Source: Planctomycetaceae bacterium (GTDB lineage Bacteria > Planctomycetota > Planctomycetia > Pirellulales > Pirellulaceae). Taken from it: a stretch of 64,000 nt of DNA. Made by a program: the position numbers and the translations under genes. Position 1 is the stretch's first letter. Each line of letters begins with the position of its first letter. The notes under the pieces were generated by a model, which worked only from the letters and a program-made list of their open reading frames with translations, ran no database searches and was not told the DNA's origin. Below are positions 55,178 to 63,841 of the stretch, piece by piece. The stretch lies in NCBI GenBank assembly GCA_002709225.1, contig PAQH01000007.1:1-64000 (forward strand), written 5' to 3'.

Positions 55178-56845
55178 CTAGGGCGCGGTGGAGGTAGGGG
55201 AACCGGGTACCGTCACCTCGATTTCGAAAAGAGAAACCGGTTCGGTGGCACCTGGGTCGCTACCGGTAAGTTGCATAGTCAAAGTGTTGTCACCGTAGAC
55301 CGCTGGGGGCGAGAAGAGGTTGAAGCGCGCAGTGGCAGGAGAGGCGTCGTCGTCGGGCCAGGCGAAGGTAATCAGATCGCTGGGAATCGCTTGTCCGTTG
55401 ATGGTAATGGCAACGGTGTCGCCGCGACGGATGTGAGGTTTGAACAACAACTGGGGCATCCGATTCGTGTTCCGGGCGGCGGAATGTGACGGTAGTTGAG
55501 CGCACAAGCGGAAACGAAAAGCGCCGGGACGATTCAAGGGTTTCCGCGGCAGGACGATCTTTTCGGGTTGGTAGGTCCGGCTGGGGCCGCGCCCCTGTGG
55601 GCCCCAGAGGGGGTGGAAAACAAAATGGCGGTCGGTCGCGGAGAGCGCCCCGGGATCCCGTAACTGGGTGAGGGTTTTCAGTGCCTGGGGATACTGCTTG
55701 GGGCGCTCTAGTCCAGACTCGCCGGGGCCGGAGAATTTCGGACCCCAGTGGAGGAAGTAATTCTGGGTTGATAGGCCATCGCATCCTGCGCCGTAAATAT
55801 TACTCGCGACTGCGCGGTATTGGGCGGGAGTCTGGTGCTCGCGCCGACGGACGTATTGAAGACGCGCTTCGACCTGGGGATAGATAAAACAGCCATGGTC
55901 GCGGGCCAGTTGAGCGAATTCTTCATAAGGCGCGTTGAATTCTGTGAAACCGATATCTCCAGGCGCGACGTATTGGACAAGACCCTCCCGGATCCAGGTG
56001 GGCAGATCGAGGCCGACCTGACTGCAGGCGTCGAGGTCTTGTAAGACCCGCACACCAAGGACAAGGCGGCGCCCGCGCGCCCGCTCGACGGTGCCGAGCA
56101 TCTGACGTACCCTCCGGACAAAACCGGTCATGATGGGATGACTGGAGGCCGCGTCGACCCTGGGGAAGCATTCGGGCATCCGCGTGAAATTGAATTCGAT
56201 ACCATCAATGTTGTAACGCTTTGCCAACTCGCTGAGGATACGGAATAGCCAATCCCGCACGCCCTGCTGCGTGTAATCCAGGGCGCAGCCATACTCGCGG
56301 CTACGGGGATCAGCCCCACGTGATGTGGGCTTGAATTCCTTCAGTACCCAGCGGGGGTGATCCCGGGTGAGCTGGGCGAAGAGGTCGGGGTTATGTCCGT
56401 GTCGGTCGTTCATGCGGATGCCGGCAATGAATTCCATCCCCTGCCTGTGGCATTCTTTCAAGTAAATTTCCAGCGGAACCTGGCCGCGGTCTAACAACGG
56501 AATGAGACGCTTGTGTTGAAAGCGGCTGTCGTAGCGACAATGTTCGCTTCGCCAGAAGGTGCTCCAGCCCTGGTGCCAGACTTCCTGGACGAGCGTGTCA
56601 ATCTGGCCGGCCCGTGCATAGTTGCGGACAACCTCCCGCAATTCTTCGGCGGTAGCCGGCTCGCTGAGGTGGCAGGTTGTGTTGGACAGATCGCTGTTGT
56701 AGATGAGACGTCGCTCGCCGCGCGGTTGCTGAGAACCGAGGGCCAGTTTGGATGCGTCAGCGGGTTGGGCCGGTATTGCCAGGCTGGTCGACGTGAAGAC
56801 GAGCAGCGCGGAGATCGCGACGCGGTACCAAGGGTGAGAAGACAA
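55178..56845 (-). CDS. Secreted GHL10/DUF187-like glycosidase-type protein, TTG start
   Basis: A 555-residue exported protein when started at the TTG at 56845, which has a full GGAGG seven bases upstream and is followed by a signal peptide (YRVAISALLVFTSTSLAIPAQ). The frame stays open to 57010 but overlaps the upstream gene. The body has the barrel pattern of glycosyl hydrolase-like family 10: RRLIYNSDLSNTT, LVQEVWHQGWSTFW, LKECHRQGMEFIAGIRMNDRHG, DHPRWVLKEF, EYGCALDYTQQGVRDWLFRILSELAKRYNIDGIEFNFTRMPECF, GRRLVLGVRVLQDL, VQYVAPGDIGFTEFN, IYPQVEARLQ. A likely acid or nucleophile is the Glu of DGIEFNF. A C-terminal beta domain follows from about 440. The substrate is unknown. It is 34 bases after the Gfo/Idh/MocA gene, so probably cotranscribed. 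Confidence 0.8.
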   Translation of the reverse strand: MSSHPWYRVAISALLVFTSTSLAIPAQPADASKLALGSQQPRGERRLIYNSDLSNTTCHLSEPATAEELREVVRNYARAGQIDTLVQEVWHQGWSTFWRSEHCRYDSRFQHKRLIPLLDRGQVPLEIYLKECHRQGMEFIAGIRMNDRHGHNPDLFAQLTRDHPRWVLKEFKPTSRGADPRSREYGCALDYTQQGVRDWLFRILSELAKRYNIDGIEFNFTRMPECFPRVDAASSHPIMTGFVRRVRQMLGTVERARGRRLVLGVRVLQDLDACSQVGLDLPTWIREGLVQYVAPGDIGFTEFNAPYEEFAQLARDHGCFIYPQVEARLQYVRRREHQTPAQYRAVASNIYGAGCDGLSTQNYFLHWGPKFSGPGESGLERPKQYPQALKTLTQLRDPGALSATDRHFVFHPLWGPQGRGPSRTYQPEKIVLPRKPLNRPGAFRFRLCAQLPSHSAARNTNRMPQLLFKPHIRRGDTVAITINGQAIPSDLITFAWPDDDASPATARFNLFSPPAVYGDNTLTMQLTGSDPGATEPVSLFEIEVTVPGSPTSTAP

Positions 56846-56852
56846 GGTAGGG

Positions 56853-56857
56853 CCTCC
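56853..56857 (-). promoter_or_regulatory. Shine-Dalgarno GGAGG that supports a TTG start
   Basis: On the minus strand GGAGG lies seven bases before the TTG at 56845. No other start codon in this part of the frame has such a site. Confidence 0.75.
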
Positions 56858-56879
56858 AATTCGCCACCGGGGCGGTGGT

Positions 56880-58163
56880 TCAGAGTTGTGGAAGTTGCCA
56901 GGGATCACGTCGTGGGCGGTCGAGCAAGTGGTTGTCGGCGGCATCCGGAAAACGCCACGTCGCCGGATTCCAATCGAGTGTCCGCTGCTGCGCGTAGGCC
57001 AGGTTGCCAAGATGGATCACCGTGACCGTACGCGCACCGTATTCAACATCGGCGACCGGGGATTTGCGGCTGCGAATGCAATCAAGCCAGTTGCGATGAT
57101 GACCTGGTGAAACCGGGAGGTGCACGTCATCCTGCCCGAGTGGTTCACCGACAAGTTCCGGAGGATCGCTTTGTAGTATCCCTCGATCAATCCGTAAGGT
57201 CCCGTGTTCGCCGTGGAACACGCAACCACTAGGACCACCATGCTGAATCTCCGTGCCATTGGCGTAGAGATAGCGTACGCCGGTGGTAGCCTCCGGGTCG
57301 GCTGGCGGGATGATTTGCACAGGTCCTGAACGGTCCATATCGAGAGCCCATTGGGCAATGTCGTAGTGATGCGCACCCATGTCGGTGTGGCCGCCACCGG
57401 AGTACTCTCGATAGTTGCGCCAGGCCGGAAAATGGTTGTGTACGCCGCGTGGGCTGAGAATCGAATGATAGGGCCGGGATGGCGCCTGACCGAGCCACAT
57501 GTCCCAGGCGAGTCCTGCTTCGAGAGGTTCCGCGGGGAGGTCGCAGGTCACACTGGGAGCGCCGACGCCGACGGTGACGCGGTGGATTGCTCCGAGCCGG
57601 CCGCTGCGGATGATCTCGACGGCCTGGCGAAATTTGCCGAATACGTTGGAGCGTTGTTGGCTCCCGGTTTGCACGATCCGTTGGAATTTGCGGGCAGCTT
57701 GCACGCAACGCTGGGCTTCGGCAATCGTTAAGGTCAAAGGCTTTTCACAATAGACATCTTTGCCAGCTTTACAGGCTTCGATAAGTGGGGTGGCGTGCCA
57801 ATGGTCGGGCGTGGCGATACAGACCGCATCGATGTCCTGTCGGCCGATCAACTCGCGGAAATCAAACGTCTGCTGGCAACCCTGAAAGGTGCGTTTGCCC
57901 TTCGAATAGGCGTTCTCGACTTTCCGCACGGCGTGTTCTCGCCGCGCGCGGTCTACTTCGCAGACCGCGACGAGCTGGACATCGGGTTGCCGCAAAAGTT
58001 GTGGGAGATGGTAGTCGTTGGCCATTTTTCCACAGCCGATAAGTCCGACCGCAATCCGGTTGGATGGCGCGGCTCGGGTCGTGGTGCCTAAGGACGCGGC
58101 GGCAGCGATAGTGGGGACGGCCGTTGTGGCGGTACGTAGTACCTGTCGACGGGTGATGGTCAT
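56880..58163 (-). CDS. Gfo/Idh/MocA family oxidoreductase with Tat signal (copy 1)
   Basis: A 427-residue protein. The N-terminus MTITRRQVLRTATTAVPTIAAAASLG is a Tat signal. The NAD(P)-binding Rossmann motif is VGLIGCGKMANDYHLP (about 37-52); CIATPDHWHATPLIEACKAGKDVYCEKPLTLTIAEA carries the conserved EKP Lys; the C-terminal part has the substrate domain with GVHNHFPAWRNYREYSGGGHTDMGAHHYDIAQWAL, the usual DxGxHxxD segment. The NAD(P) cofactor is normally incorporated before Tat export. Such enzymes oxidise or reduce sugars or inositols, or hydrolyse glycosides through oxidation. It is divergent from a second member, sharing a 245-base gap, and followed by the GHL10-like gene. Confidence 0.93.
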   Translation of the reverse strand: MTITRRQVLRTATTAVPTIAAAASLGTTTRAAPSNRIAVGLIGCGKMANDYHLPQLLRQPDVQLVAVCEVDRARREHAVRKVENAYSKGKRTFQGCQQTFDFRELIGRQDIDAVCIATPDHWHATPLIEACKAGKDVYCEKPLTLTIAEAQRCVQAARKFQRIVQTGSQQRSNVFGKFRQAVEIIRSGRLGAIHRVTVGVGAPSVTCDLPAEPLEAGLAWDMWLGQAPSRPYHSILSPRGVHNHFPAWRNYREYSGGGHTDMGAHHYDIAQWALDMDRSGPVQIIPPADPEATTGVRYLYANGTEIQHGGPSGCVFHGEHGTLRIDRGILQSDPPELVGEPLGQDDVHLPVSPGHHRNWLDCIRSRKSPVADVEYGARTVTVIHLGNLAYAQQRTLDWNPATWRFPDAADNHLLDRPRRDPWQLPQL

Positions 58164-58408
58164 GCGGACGCCCTGGAAAATGCAAGTGGTGTTTGACAGT
58201 CTAACGAGCGGATCCGCCGCGGCGGGGGTTCGCCGATGATTGTCATCGAGTTCTGGTAAGGTGGCAAGCAGCTGGCCGTTGCCAGGTGTGTGGGTGGGAC
58301 ATGGTGGCGGCGCGTGGAGGCAAGGTATACTGGCGGGCTGTGTTGGGTCGACATACGTGTGTTGTCGACGTGAACGTCACCTCTCCCTCGCAGACAGTGG
58401 ATAATCGA

Positions 58409-59761
58409 ATGAAACCGATAGTCACGTCTCGCCGTGGATTGTTAGCCGCGTCCGCGTGGTCATTTACGATCGTTCCCCGCCATGTCCTGGGAGGGGTTGG
58501 GCATCTAGCGCCCAGTGAACGTGTTGACTTTGCGGGTATCGGCGCTGGCGGCCAGGGAGGAGGTGATATCGGTGCCATGGCAGCATTGGGTGCCAATGTG
58601 GTCGCCCTGTGTGACGTCGATGCTGCCCACGCGGCTGGCACGTTCAAGAGATTTCCCCGGGCGCGGGTCTACAAAGACTTTCGGGTGCTGTTGGATAAAG
58701 AAGAGAAACACATCGATGCGGTAACGGTGGGTACGCCGGACCATATCCACGCAGTGGCGTCGATGGACGCGATACGCCGCCGGAAACATGTCTATTGTGA
58801 GAAGCCTCTCACGCACACCATCCTGGAAGCGCGGCGTTTGACGGATGCTGCGAAAGAGTACGGAGTCGCGACACAGATGGGGAATCAAGGGCACGCGACC
58901 GAGGGCGCGCGGCGGACGAACGAGTGGATCGCGGCGGGGGTCATCGGCGATATTCACGAGGTGCACGTCTGGTCGGATCGCGCGGGGAAGCTGTGGAAAC
59001 AAGGCATTGGCAGACCTCAGCGGAAGCCGGCGGTCCCTGCCACGTTGGACTGGGATCTCTGGCTGGGACCAGCGCCAAAGCGACCTTATCACCCCAGTTA
59101 CGCCCCGTCGAAATGGAGAGGCTGGTGGGATTTTGGAACCGGCGCGATGGGAGACATGGGCTGCCATATCGTCGATCATCCGGTGTGGGCGTTGGAATTG
59201 GGGAGCCCCCAGGCGGTTGAAGCGGTGACGACGTTGGATGGATCAGAGGTTAATGGGGAACCCAATTTTGAAACGTATCCAATTGCCGCGGTGATCTATT
59301 ACGAGTTCCCGGCTCGAGGAAAACGCCCGCCCGTGAAAATGACTTGGTATGAAGGTGGCCTGTTGCCACCGAGCCCGATGGACTTGCCACCCGACGAGCG
59401 ACTTCCCGCCAACGGAGTTTTGTATGTGGGCAGTCGCGGTAAGATGTACCACGGATCACACGGCGGTATGCCACAGGTTCTGCCTGTGGGGATACGGGAG
59501 GCTGCGGCCGCAGTGCCACGGACAATGAGGCGGTCACCAGGGCATCATTCGGAATGGCTGCTCGCCTGTCAGGGGAAAGGGGCTGCCATGTCCGATTTCA
59601 GCTATTCTGGACCGTTGACGGAAACCGTTTTGCTGGGCGTACTGGCCCAGCGCGCGCCAGGGCATCGCCTGGAATGGGACGGCGAAAAAATGCAGGTTAC
59701 GAATCGACCTGAATTGAACGCGTTCGTCCACAAGGAATACCGTCCAGGCTGGACGTTGTGA
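58409..59761 (+). CDS. Gfo/Idh/MocA family oxidoreductase with Tat signal (copy 2)
   Basis: A 450-residue protein. Tat-type start (TSRRGLLAASAWSFTIVPRHVLGG). Rossmann motif VDFAGIGAGGQGGGDIGAM; VGTPDHIHAVASMDAIRRRKHVYCEKPLTHTILEARRLTDAAKEYGVATQMGNQGH; catalytic-domain segment WWDFGTGAMGDMGCHIVDHPVWALELGSPQAVEAV. This subtype is the frequent planctomycete one with PRHVLGG after the signal. The EKP Lys and DMGCHxxD are kept. The ATG 58409 is used; the longer frame to 58286 is not family-like. It is divergent from copy 1 and convergent with the sulfatase gene, so the two oxidoreductases may respond to one control region. Confidence 0.93.
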   Translation: MKPIVTSRRGLLAASAWSFTIVPRHVLGGVGHLAPSERVDFAGIGAGGQGGGDIGAMAALGANVVALCDVDAAHAAGTFKRFPRARVYKDFRVLLDKEEKHIDAVTVGTPDHIHAVASMDAIRRRKHVYCEKPLTHTILEARRLTDAAKEYGVATQMGNQGHATEGARRTNEWIAAGVIGDIHEVHVWSDRAGKLWKQGIGRPQRKPAVPATLDWDLWLGPAPKRPYHPSYAPSKWRGWWDFGTGAMGDMGCHIVDHPVWALELGSPQAVEAVTTLDGSEVNGEPNFETYPIAAVIYYEFPARGKRPPVKMTWYEGGLLPPSPMDLPPDERLPANGVLYVGSRGKMYHGSHGGMPQVLPVGIREAAAAVPRTMRRSPGHHSEWLLACQGKGAAMSDFSYSGPLTETVLLGVLAQRAPGHRLEWDGEKMQVTNRPELNAFVHKEYRPGWTL

Positions 59762-59800
59762 GCTGCCCTGTGGAGGTAGGACGTCAGCGCGGGTTACACA

Positions 59801-61345
59801 CTAGTGGGTGGGCCGAGTACGGCCGGCCTGAATGAGTTGCGTGAGTTGCTGCTGCATCCGTTGCGCGACTTGCGGGTGGTCGGCCGCTACGTTGTGTTTT
59901 TCGCCAGGGTCGGTTTCCAGGTCGAACAACGCGTAGCGGGGCACCTGTCGGTTTTTCAGACGCAGGCGGGTGTTGCGACTGCGGCGAGAATCGTGTCGCT
60001 GCAATTTCCAGTTGCCGACCCGAAACCCGTAATTGCCGCGGCGGCCGTTATCTTGTTGGATCAGGTGGTCACGGCCAGCCGCCGACGGGTCGCCCAGGAA
60101 GGCATCCAGGAGGTCAAGGCTGTCGAGACAGGCCCGCTCTGGTAAATCGACCTGAGCCAAAGTGGCCAGGCTGGTGGCCAAATCGATGGTGCAAACCAGG
60201 GCATCCGAGATGCCAGGCTTGATGCGCCCGGGCCAGTGCGCAATCAGGGGAGTTCGTGTGCCTCCTTCCAGGACACTGTACTTGCCTCCTCCGTAGGGCC
60301 CAGCTGGACGGTGGTCTCCCAGTTTCTCGACCGCGTTATCACGATACCCATCGTCAAGTACCGGTCCATTGTCTGAGCAGAAGATGACAAGGGTCTGTTC
60401 GGCAATTTGGAGTCGGTCCAGTGTGTTCTTGAGTTGCCCTACGCACCAGTCTAGTTGAACGATGGAATCACCACGGAACCCCTGGGTTGTAGTTCCTTGG
60501 AAACGTTCGTGAGGCATTCTCGGGACGTGCAAGTCGTGTGAGGAGAAGAACAGGAAGAAGGGCGTGTCGCGTTGTTGTTCGATCCATTGAATGGAGCGTC
60601 GCACCCATTCGTCGGCAAGGTCCTCGTCTCGGAAACGCGCGGCGTGGCCGCCAGTGTAAAAACCGATCCGGCTGATGCCGTTGTGGATCGTCCCATTGTG
60701 TCCACGCGACCAGTCCATTTTCAGTGTGGCGCGATGCGTTCGCCCTGTCGGATGGTCGGGGCTGGGTTTCTTGCTCCCGACCCAAAGGGGATCTTGCGGA
60801 TCGAGATTGAGAACCTGGTGATTTTCCACGTAGACCTGAGGGACGCGGTCATTGGTGGTGGGTAACAAAAAACAATAGTCAAACCCGATTTCCCTCGGTC
60901 CGGGCTTTAAGAGGCCGTTCCAATCCGGTCCAGTTGCCCCCCCCAGACCAAGGTGCCACTTGCCGATCACCGCTGTCTGGTAACCCGCCTGTTTGAGCAG
61001 TCCAGGTAAGGTGACCGTGTCGGGCTGGATGATGGCTGGGTTGTTGGGCGCTGCGATGCCGGTGCCCTTGTGGCGGAACGCGTAGGTGCCAGTAAGAAAG
61101 GAGAACCTTGTCGGGGTGCAGGTTGAAGCCGAGCAATAGCCACTGGTAAATTTGAGCCCCTCCTTAGCAAGCCGGTCGATGTGAGGTGTGCGGATGGAGG
61201 TCGCTCCGTAACAGGAGACGTCGCCATAGCCGAGATCATCTGCCATGATCACGATCACGTTCGGTAGACGCGCTTCTGTGGCGGCGGATGCTGGGAAAAG
61301 AGGGTGCATCACCGCCGCCATTAACAGCAGGCGAAAACGTTTCAT
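59801..61345 (-). CDS. Secreted formylglycine-dependent sulfatase
   Basis: A 514-residue exported enzyme. Signal peptide MKRFRLLLMAAVMHPLFPASAA. Metal ligands D36 and D37 lie in VIMADDLGYGDVSCYG; the Cys that is turned into formylglycine is C76 in STCTPTRFSFLTG, the C-x-P-x-R motif. Further ligands: GKWHLGLGG, FFLFFSSHDLHVPRMPHERFQG, FCSDNGP. The C-terminal part has GGTRTPLIAHWPGRI and the DLATSLATLAQVDLP block. The family hydrolyses sulfate esters of carbohydrates. It needs formylglycine-generating enzyme from elsewhere. The ATG 61345 has GGAGA about ten bases before; the long upstream frame to 61711 is not sulfatase-like. It is divergent from the propeller protein gene. Confidence 0.95.
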   Translation of the reverse strand: MKRFRLLLMAAVMHPLFPASAATEARLPNVIVIMADDLGYGDVSCYGATSIRTPHIDRLAKEGLKFTSGYCSASTCTPTRFSFLTGTYAFRHKGTGIAAPNNPAIIQPDTVTLPGLLKQAGYQTAVIGKWHLGLGGATGPDWNGLLKPGPREIGFDYCFLLPTTNDRVPQVYVENHQVLNLDPQDPLWVGSKKPSPDHPTGRTHRATLKMDWSRGHNGTIHNGISRIGFYTGGHAARFRDEDLADEWVRRSIQWIEQQRDTPFFLFFSSHDLHVPRMPHERFQGTTTQGFRGDSIVQLDWCVGQLKNTLDRLQIAEQTLVIFCSDNGPVLDDGYRDNAVEKLGDHRPAGPYGGGKYSVLEGGTRTPLIAHWPGRIKPGISDALVCTIDLATSLATLAQVDLPERACLDSLDLLDAFLGDPSAAGRDHLIQQDNGRRGNYGFRVGNWKLQRHDSRRSRNTRLRLKNRQVPRYALFDLETDPGEKHNVAADHPQVAQRMQQQLTQLIQAGRTRPTH

Positions 61346-61570
61346 GAATGCATTCTCCTGACTAGGCAGCTGCCCGCGGGCGGCAAATGGGGCAGCGCGG
61401 TGGGGCGTTGTGTTCGCATCATAGGCGAATTGACATCGCACTGGGGAGATGGGGCGCGCTGCCCGCGTTCGGCGCGTGCCCCGGGGGAGGGGTCGACAGT
61501 CTCTTTTCGAGGGTGATAATTTCCAGTCGCTACCAAGTTGGCGCGTGTGAGTTGCAGGGGGATGTTTGCG

Positions 61571-62830
61571 ATGCACCAGGATCATTGTGACCGACGAGCG
61601 GTATTGCGCAGAGGCGCTTTGGCGTGCGGCTGGGGAGCCAGTATCGCCAGCCACGCGGCAAGACGCGAACAGCCTCCGACCCGCGTCATTACGCGCGGAC
61701 CACGTCATCACTGGTTTGGGTATTACGACAAGCTTCAGTTTGATGCGAGTGGCAGGTTCGTCCTCGGCATGCAGGTGTCATTCGAACATCGCTCGCCCAG
61801 GGGCGACGATGTGATCCGCATTGGCATGGTTGATTTGCAGACAGGGGACAAGTGGATTGAGCTTGGAGAGAGTCGCGCGTGGTGCTGGCAGCAGGGGTGT
61901 ATGTTGCAATGGTTGCCGGGTTCACGGTCGGAAATTGTCTGGAACGATCGTGTAAGTGGAAGGTTTGTGAGTCACATTCTTGATGTTGAGACACGCCGCA
62001 AGCGGACGCTTCCACACCCGGTTTACGCGCTCAGCCCTGATGGACGCTCCGCGGTGACTACTGATTTTCGACGCATTGCCGATGTGCGTCCCGGTTATGG
62101 CTATAACGGAGTGCGTGATCCCCACGCGGACGACCTGGCCCCGGCCGAGTCGGGTGTGTTTCACCTCGATCTGGAAACCGGGCACGCCAGGTTAATCATT
62201 TCCCTGGCCGATATGGCGCGGCGCGGACCCATTCCCAATCAACAGTTGGGGATCAAGCACTATTTTAATCATTTGCTCTACAGCCCTGATGGGTCGCGAT
62301 TTATCGCGTTGCACCGCTGGCGTTATCCAAACGGACGGAGGTTGACACGGCTGGTTACTGCGCGTCCGGACGGAAGTGACTTGCGCATCGTGATTCCCAA
62401 TGGCTACGCGTCGCACTTTATCTGGCGTGACAACGGTCACATCTTGGCGCAGTCGCGCGGATTGTTGGGAGAGCCGAATTGGAACAACTTCCTGTTTGAA
62501 GACCGTGAAGGTGGTTCGGTCCGGGCTGTGGGCCACGGCGTGTTGGATCCCTCGGGACACCTCAGCTACTTGCCCGGTGCGGAATGGATCCTTAATGACA
62601 CGTATCCGCAAGGGGCGGATCGGATGCAGACTCCGCACCTGTTTCACGTGGAAAGTAGGCGACGCATTGATCTGGGCCAGTTTCATTTGCCAGCAATTTA
62701 CACTGGAGAATGGCGCGTGGATACGCATCCGCGGAGCAGTCGAGACGGTTCCTTGGTCTGTATCGATGCGCCGGTTAGTGGGCAAGGTCGGCAGTTGCAT
62801 CTCATCGACATCCGTGAACAGATTCACTAG
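61571..62830 (+). CDS. Tat-exported propeller protein (TolB/oligogalacturonate-lyase-like)
   Basis: A 419-residue protein. Residues 5-30 look like a Tat signal (CDRRAVLRRGALACGWGASIASHAA). The body shows WD40-like beta-propeller segments: HHWFGYYDKLQFDASGRFVLGMQVSFEHRSP, VIRIGMVDLQTGDKWIELGESRAWCWQQGCMLQWLPG, EIVWNDRVSGRFVSHILDVETRR, YALSPDGRSAVTTDFRRI, HYFNHLLYSPDGSRFIALHRWRY, LVTARPDGSDLRIVI, HFIWRDNGHILAQS. The PHYFNHLLYSPDGSRF pattern recurs in planctomycete proteins that are usually annotated as hypothetical or WD40-like. The start is at 61571, after an AGGGGG element; GTG/ATG codons slightly upstream are possible. It precedes the broken esterase gene by 39 bases. Confidence 0.8.
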   Translation: MHQDHCDRRAVLRRGALACGWGASIASHAARREQPPTRVITRGPRHHWFGYYDKLQFDASGRFVLGMQVSFEHRSPRGDDVIRIGMVDLQTGDKWIELGESRAWCWQQGCMLQWLPGSRSEIVWNDRVSGRFVSHILDVETRRKRTLPHPVYALSPDGRSAVTTDFRRIADVRPGYGYNGVRDPHADDLAPAESGVFHLDLETGHARLIISLADMARRGPIPNQQLGIKHYFNHLLYSPDGSRFIALHRWRYPNGRRLTRLVTARPDGSDLRIVIPNGYASHFIWRDNGHILAQSRGLLGEPNWNNFLFEDREGGSVRAVGHGVLDPSGHLSYLPGAEWILNDTYPQGADRMQTPHLFHVESRRRIDLGQFHLPAIYTGEWRVDTHPRSSRDGSLVCIDAPVSGQGRQLHLIDIREQIH

Positions 62831-62869
62831 GAGTTACCGTCGGGCGGTGGCCAACAAAGGAGAGGTGAG

Positions 62870-63841
62870 ATGGGATTCTGGGATCGTCGTCAGGTGATCG
62901 CCGGATGTGCCGGGTGGTGTAACGCCCACGTTAGCTTGGTCCGCACGGGAACGAATACGAGTGAATACGTTTACCTACAAGCGGGTTGGTGGTTTACCCA
63001 TCAAACTCGACGTGCACTGGGCCGACGATACACGAACCCGACCTGTGGTGATTTGGATTCACGGTGGCGCGCTAATTAGGGGGGGCGTACTGGAATCAAC
63101 AGTCGCGTCAACAAAGACATGCTGGAGGCCGGGTACGCGCTGGTTTCGATCGACTACCGACTGGCGCCTGAGACGAAGCTGCCCGCCATTATCGAAGATC
63201 TCCAGGATGCGATTGTCTGGGTGCGCGCGGAAGGTCCGCGACGCTTCAACGGCGACACCAGCAAACTTGTCGTAATGGGCAGCTCGGCCGGCGGGTATTT
63301 GACGCTGACCGCCGGCTTTCGCGCCTCACCGCGTCCTACCGCGTTGGTCTCCTTTTGGGGGTATGGCGATCTGATTGGGGATTGGTACAGCCAGCCCAGC
63401 CCACACCAGAGACACCAGACAGACAGTAGTTTCGACGTTGTCATCAAGCAGGTGGATGGTCCTCCGATTGCGTCTGAGGGCGACCGCGACGGCGACGGTG
63501 GAATCTGTTACCGTTATTGTCGCAAGCATGGTATCTGGCCTCAGCAGGTATCGACCTGGGATCCGCACAAGACGTCAGAGAAATGTTATCCCTCTCTGCC
63601 GTTAAATAATTTGACCGCGGAATACCCGCCCAGTTTGTTGCTTCACGGAACCAAGGACACGGACGTTCCTTACCAACAATTAGTGCTGATGGCAGCTGGG
63701 CTGCGAACGCTGAACATCGAACACCAGTTGATCTCGATAACTGGGGGAGAGCACGGTCTGGGTGGCGGTGATCCCCAGCGCAGCGACGCCGCGTACGGCG
63801 CGGCAAAAGCCTTCATGCAGCGGCACCTCGGTCGGCCGTGA
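62870..63841 (+). pseudogene. Alpha/beta hydrolase (esterase/lipase) with two frameshifts
   Basis: The gene starts ATG 62870 with a GGAGAGGTGAG ribosome site and a Tat-like beginning (MGFWDRRQVIAG). The reading frame then changes twice. Near 62905-62915 it must move to the frame that reads RERIRVNTFTYKRVGGLPIKLDVHWADDTRTRPVVIWIHGGALIRGG. At the G7 run 63079-63085 one G seems to be missing, after which the original frame reads GINSRVNKDMLEAGYALVSIDYRLAPETKLP. The rest is whole: nucleophile Ser in VMGSSAGGYLTL, HGTKDTDVPY with the Asp, and GGEHGLGGGD with the His. The HGGA oxyanion motif is also present. Apart from the two lesions the protein is well kept, so recent mutation or sequencing error is likely. 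It follows the propeller gene. Confidence 0.82.

Noticed and set aside
58193-58198. TTGACA as a -35 box in the divergent oxidoreductase gap
   Set aside because: No acceptable -10 box lies 16-18 bases downstream on the plus strand.
61346-61711. N-terminal extension of the sulfatase
   Set aside because: The frame is open, but the extension has no sulfatase likeness and would bury the signal peptide; a GGAGA site supports 61345.
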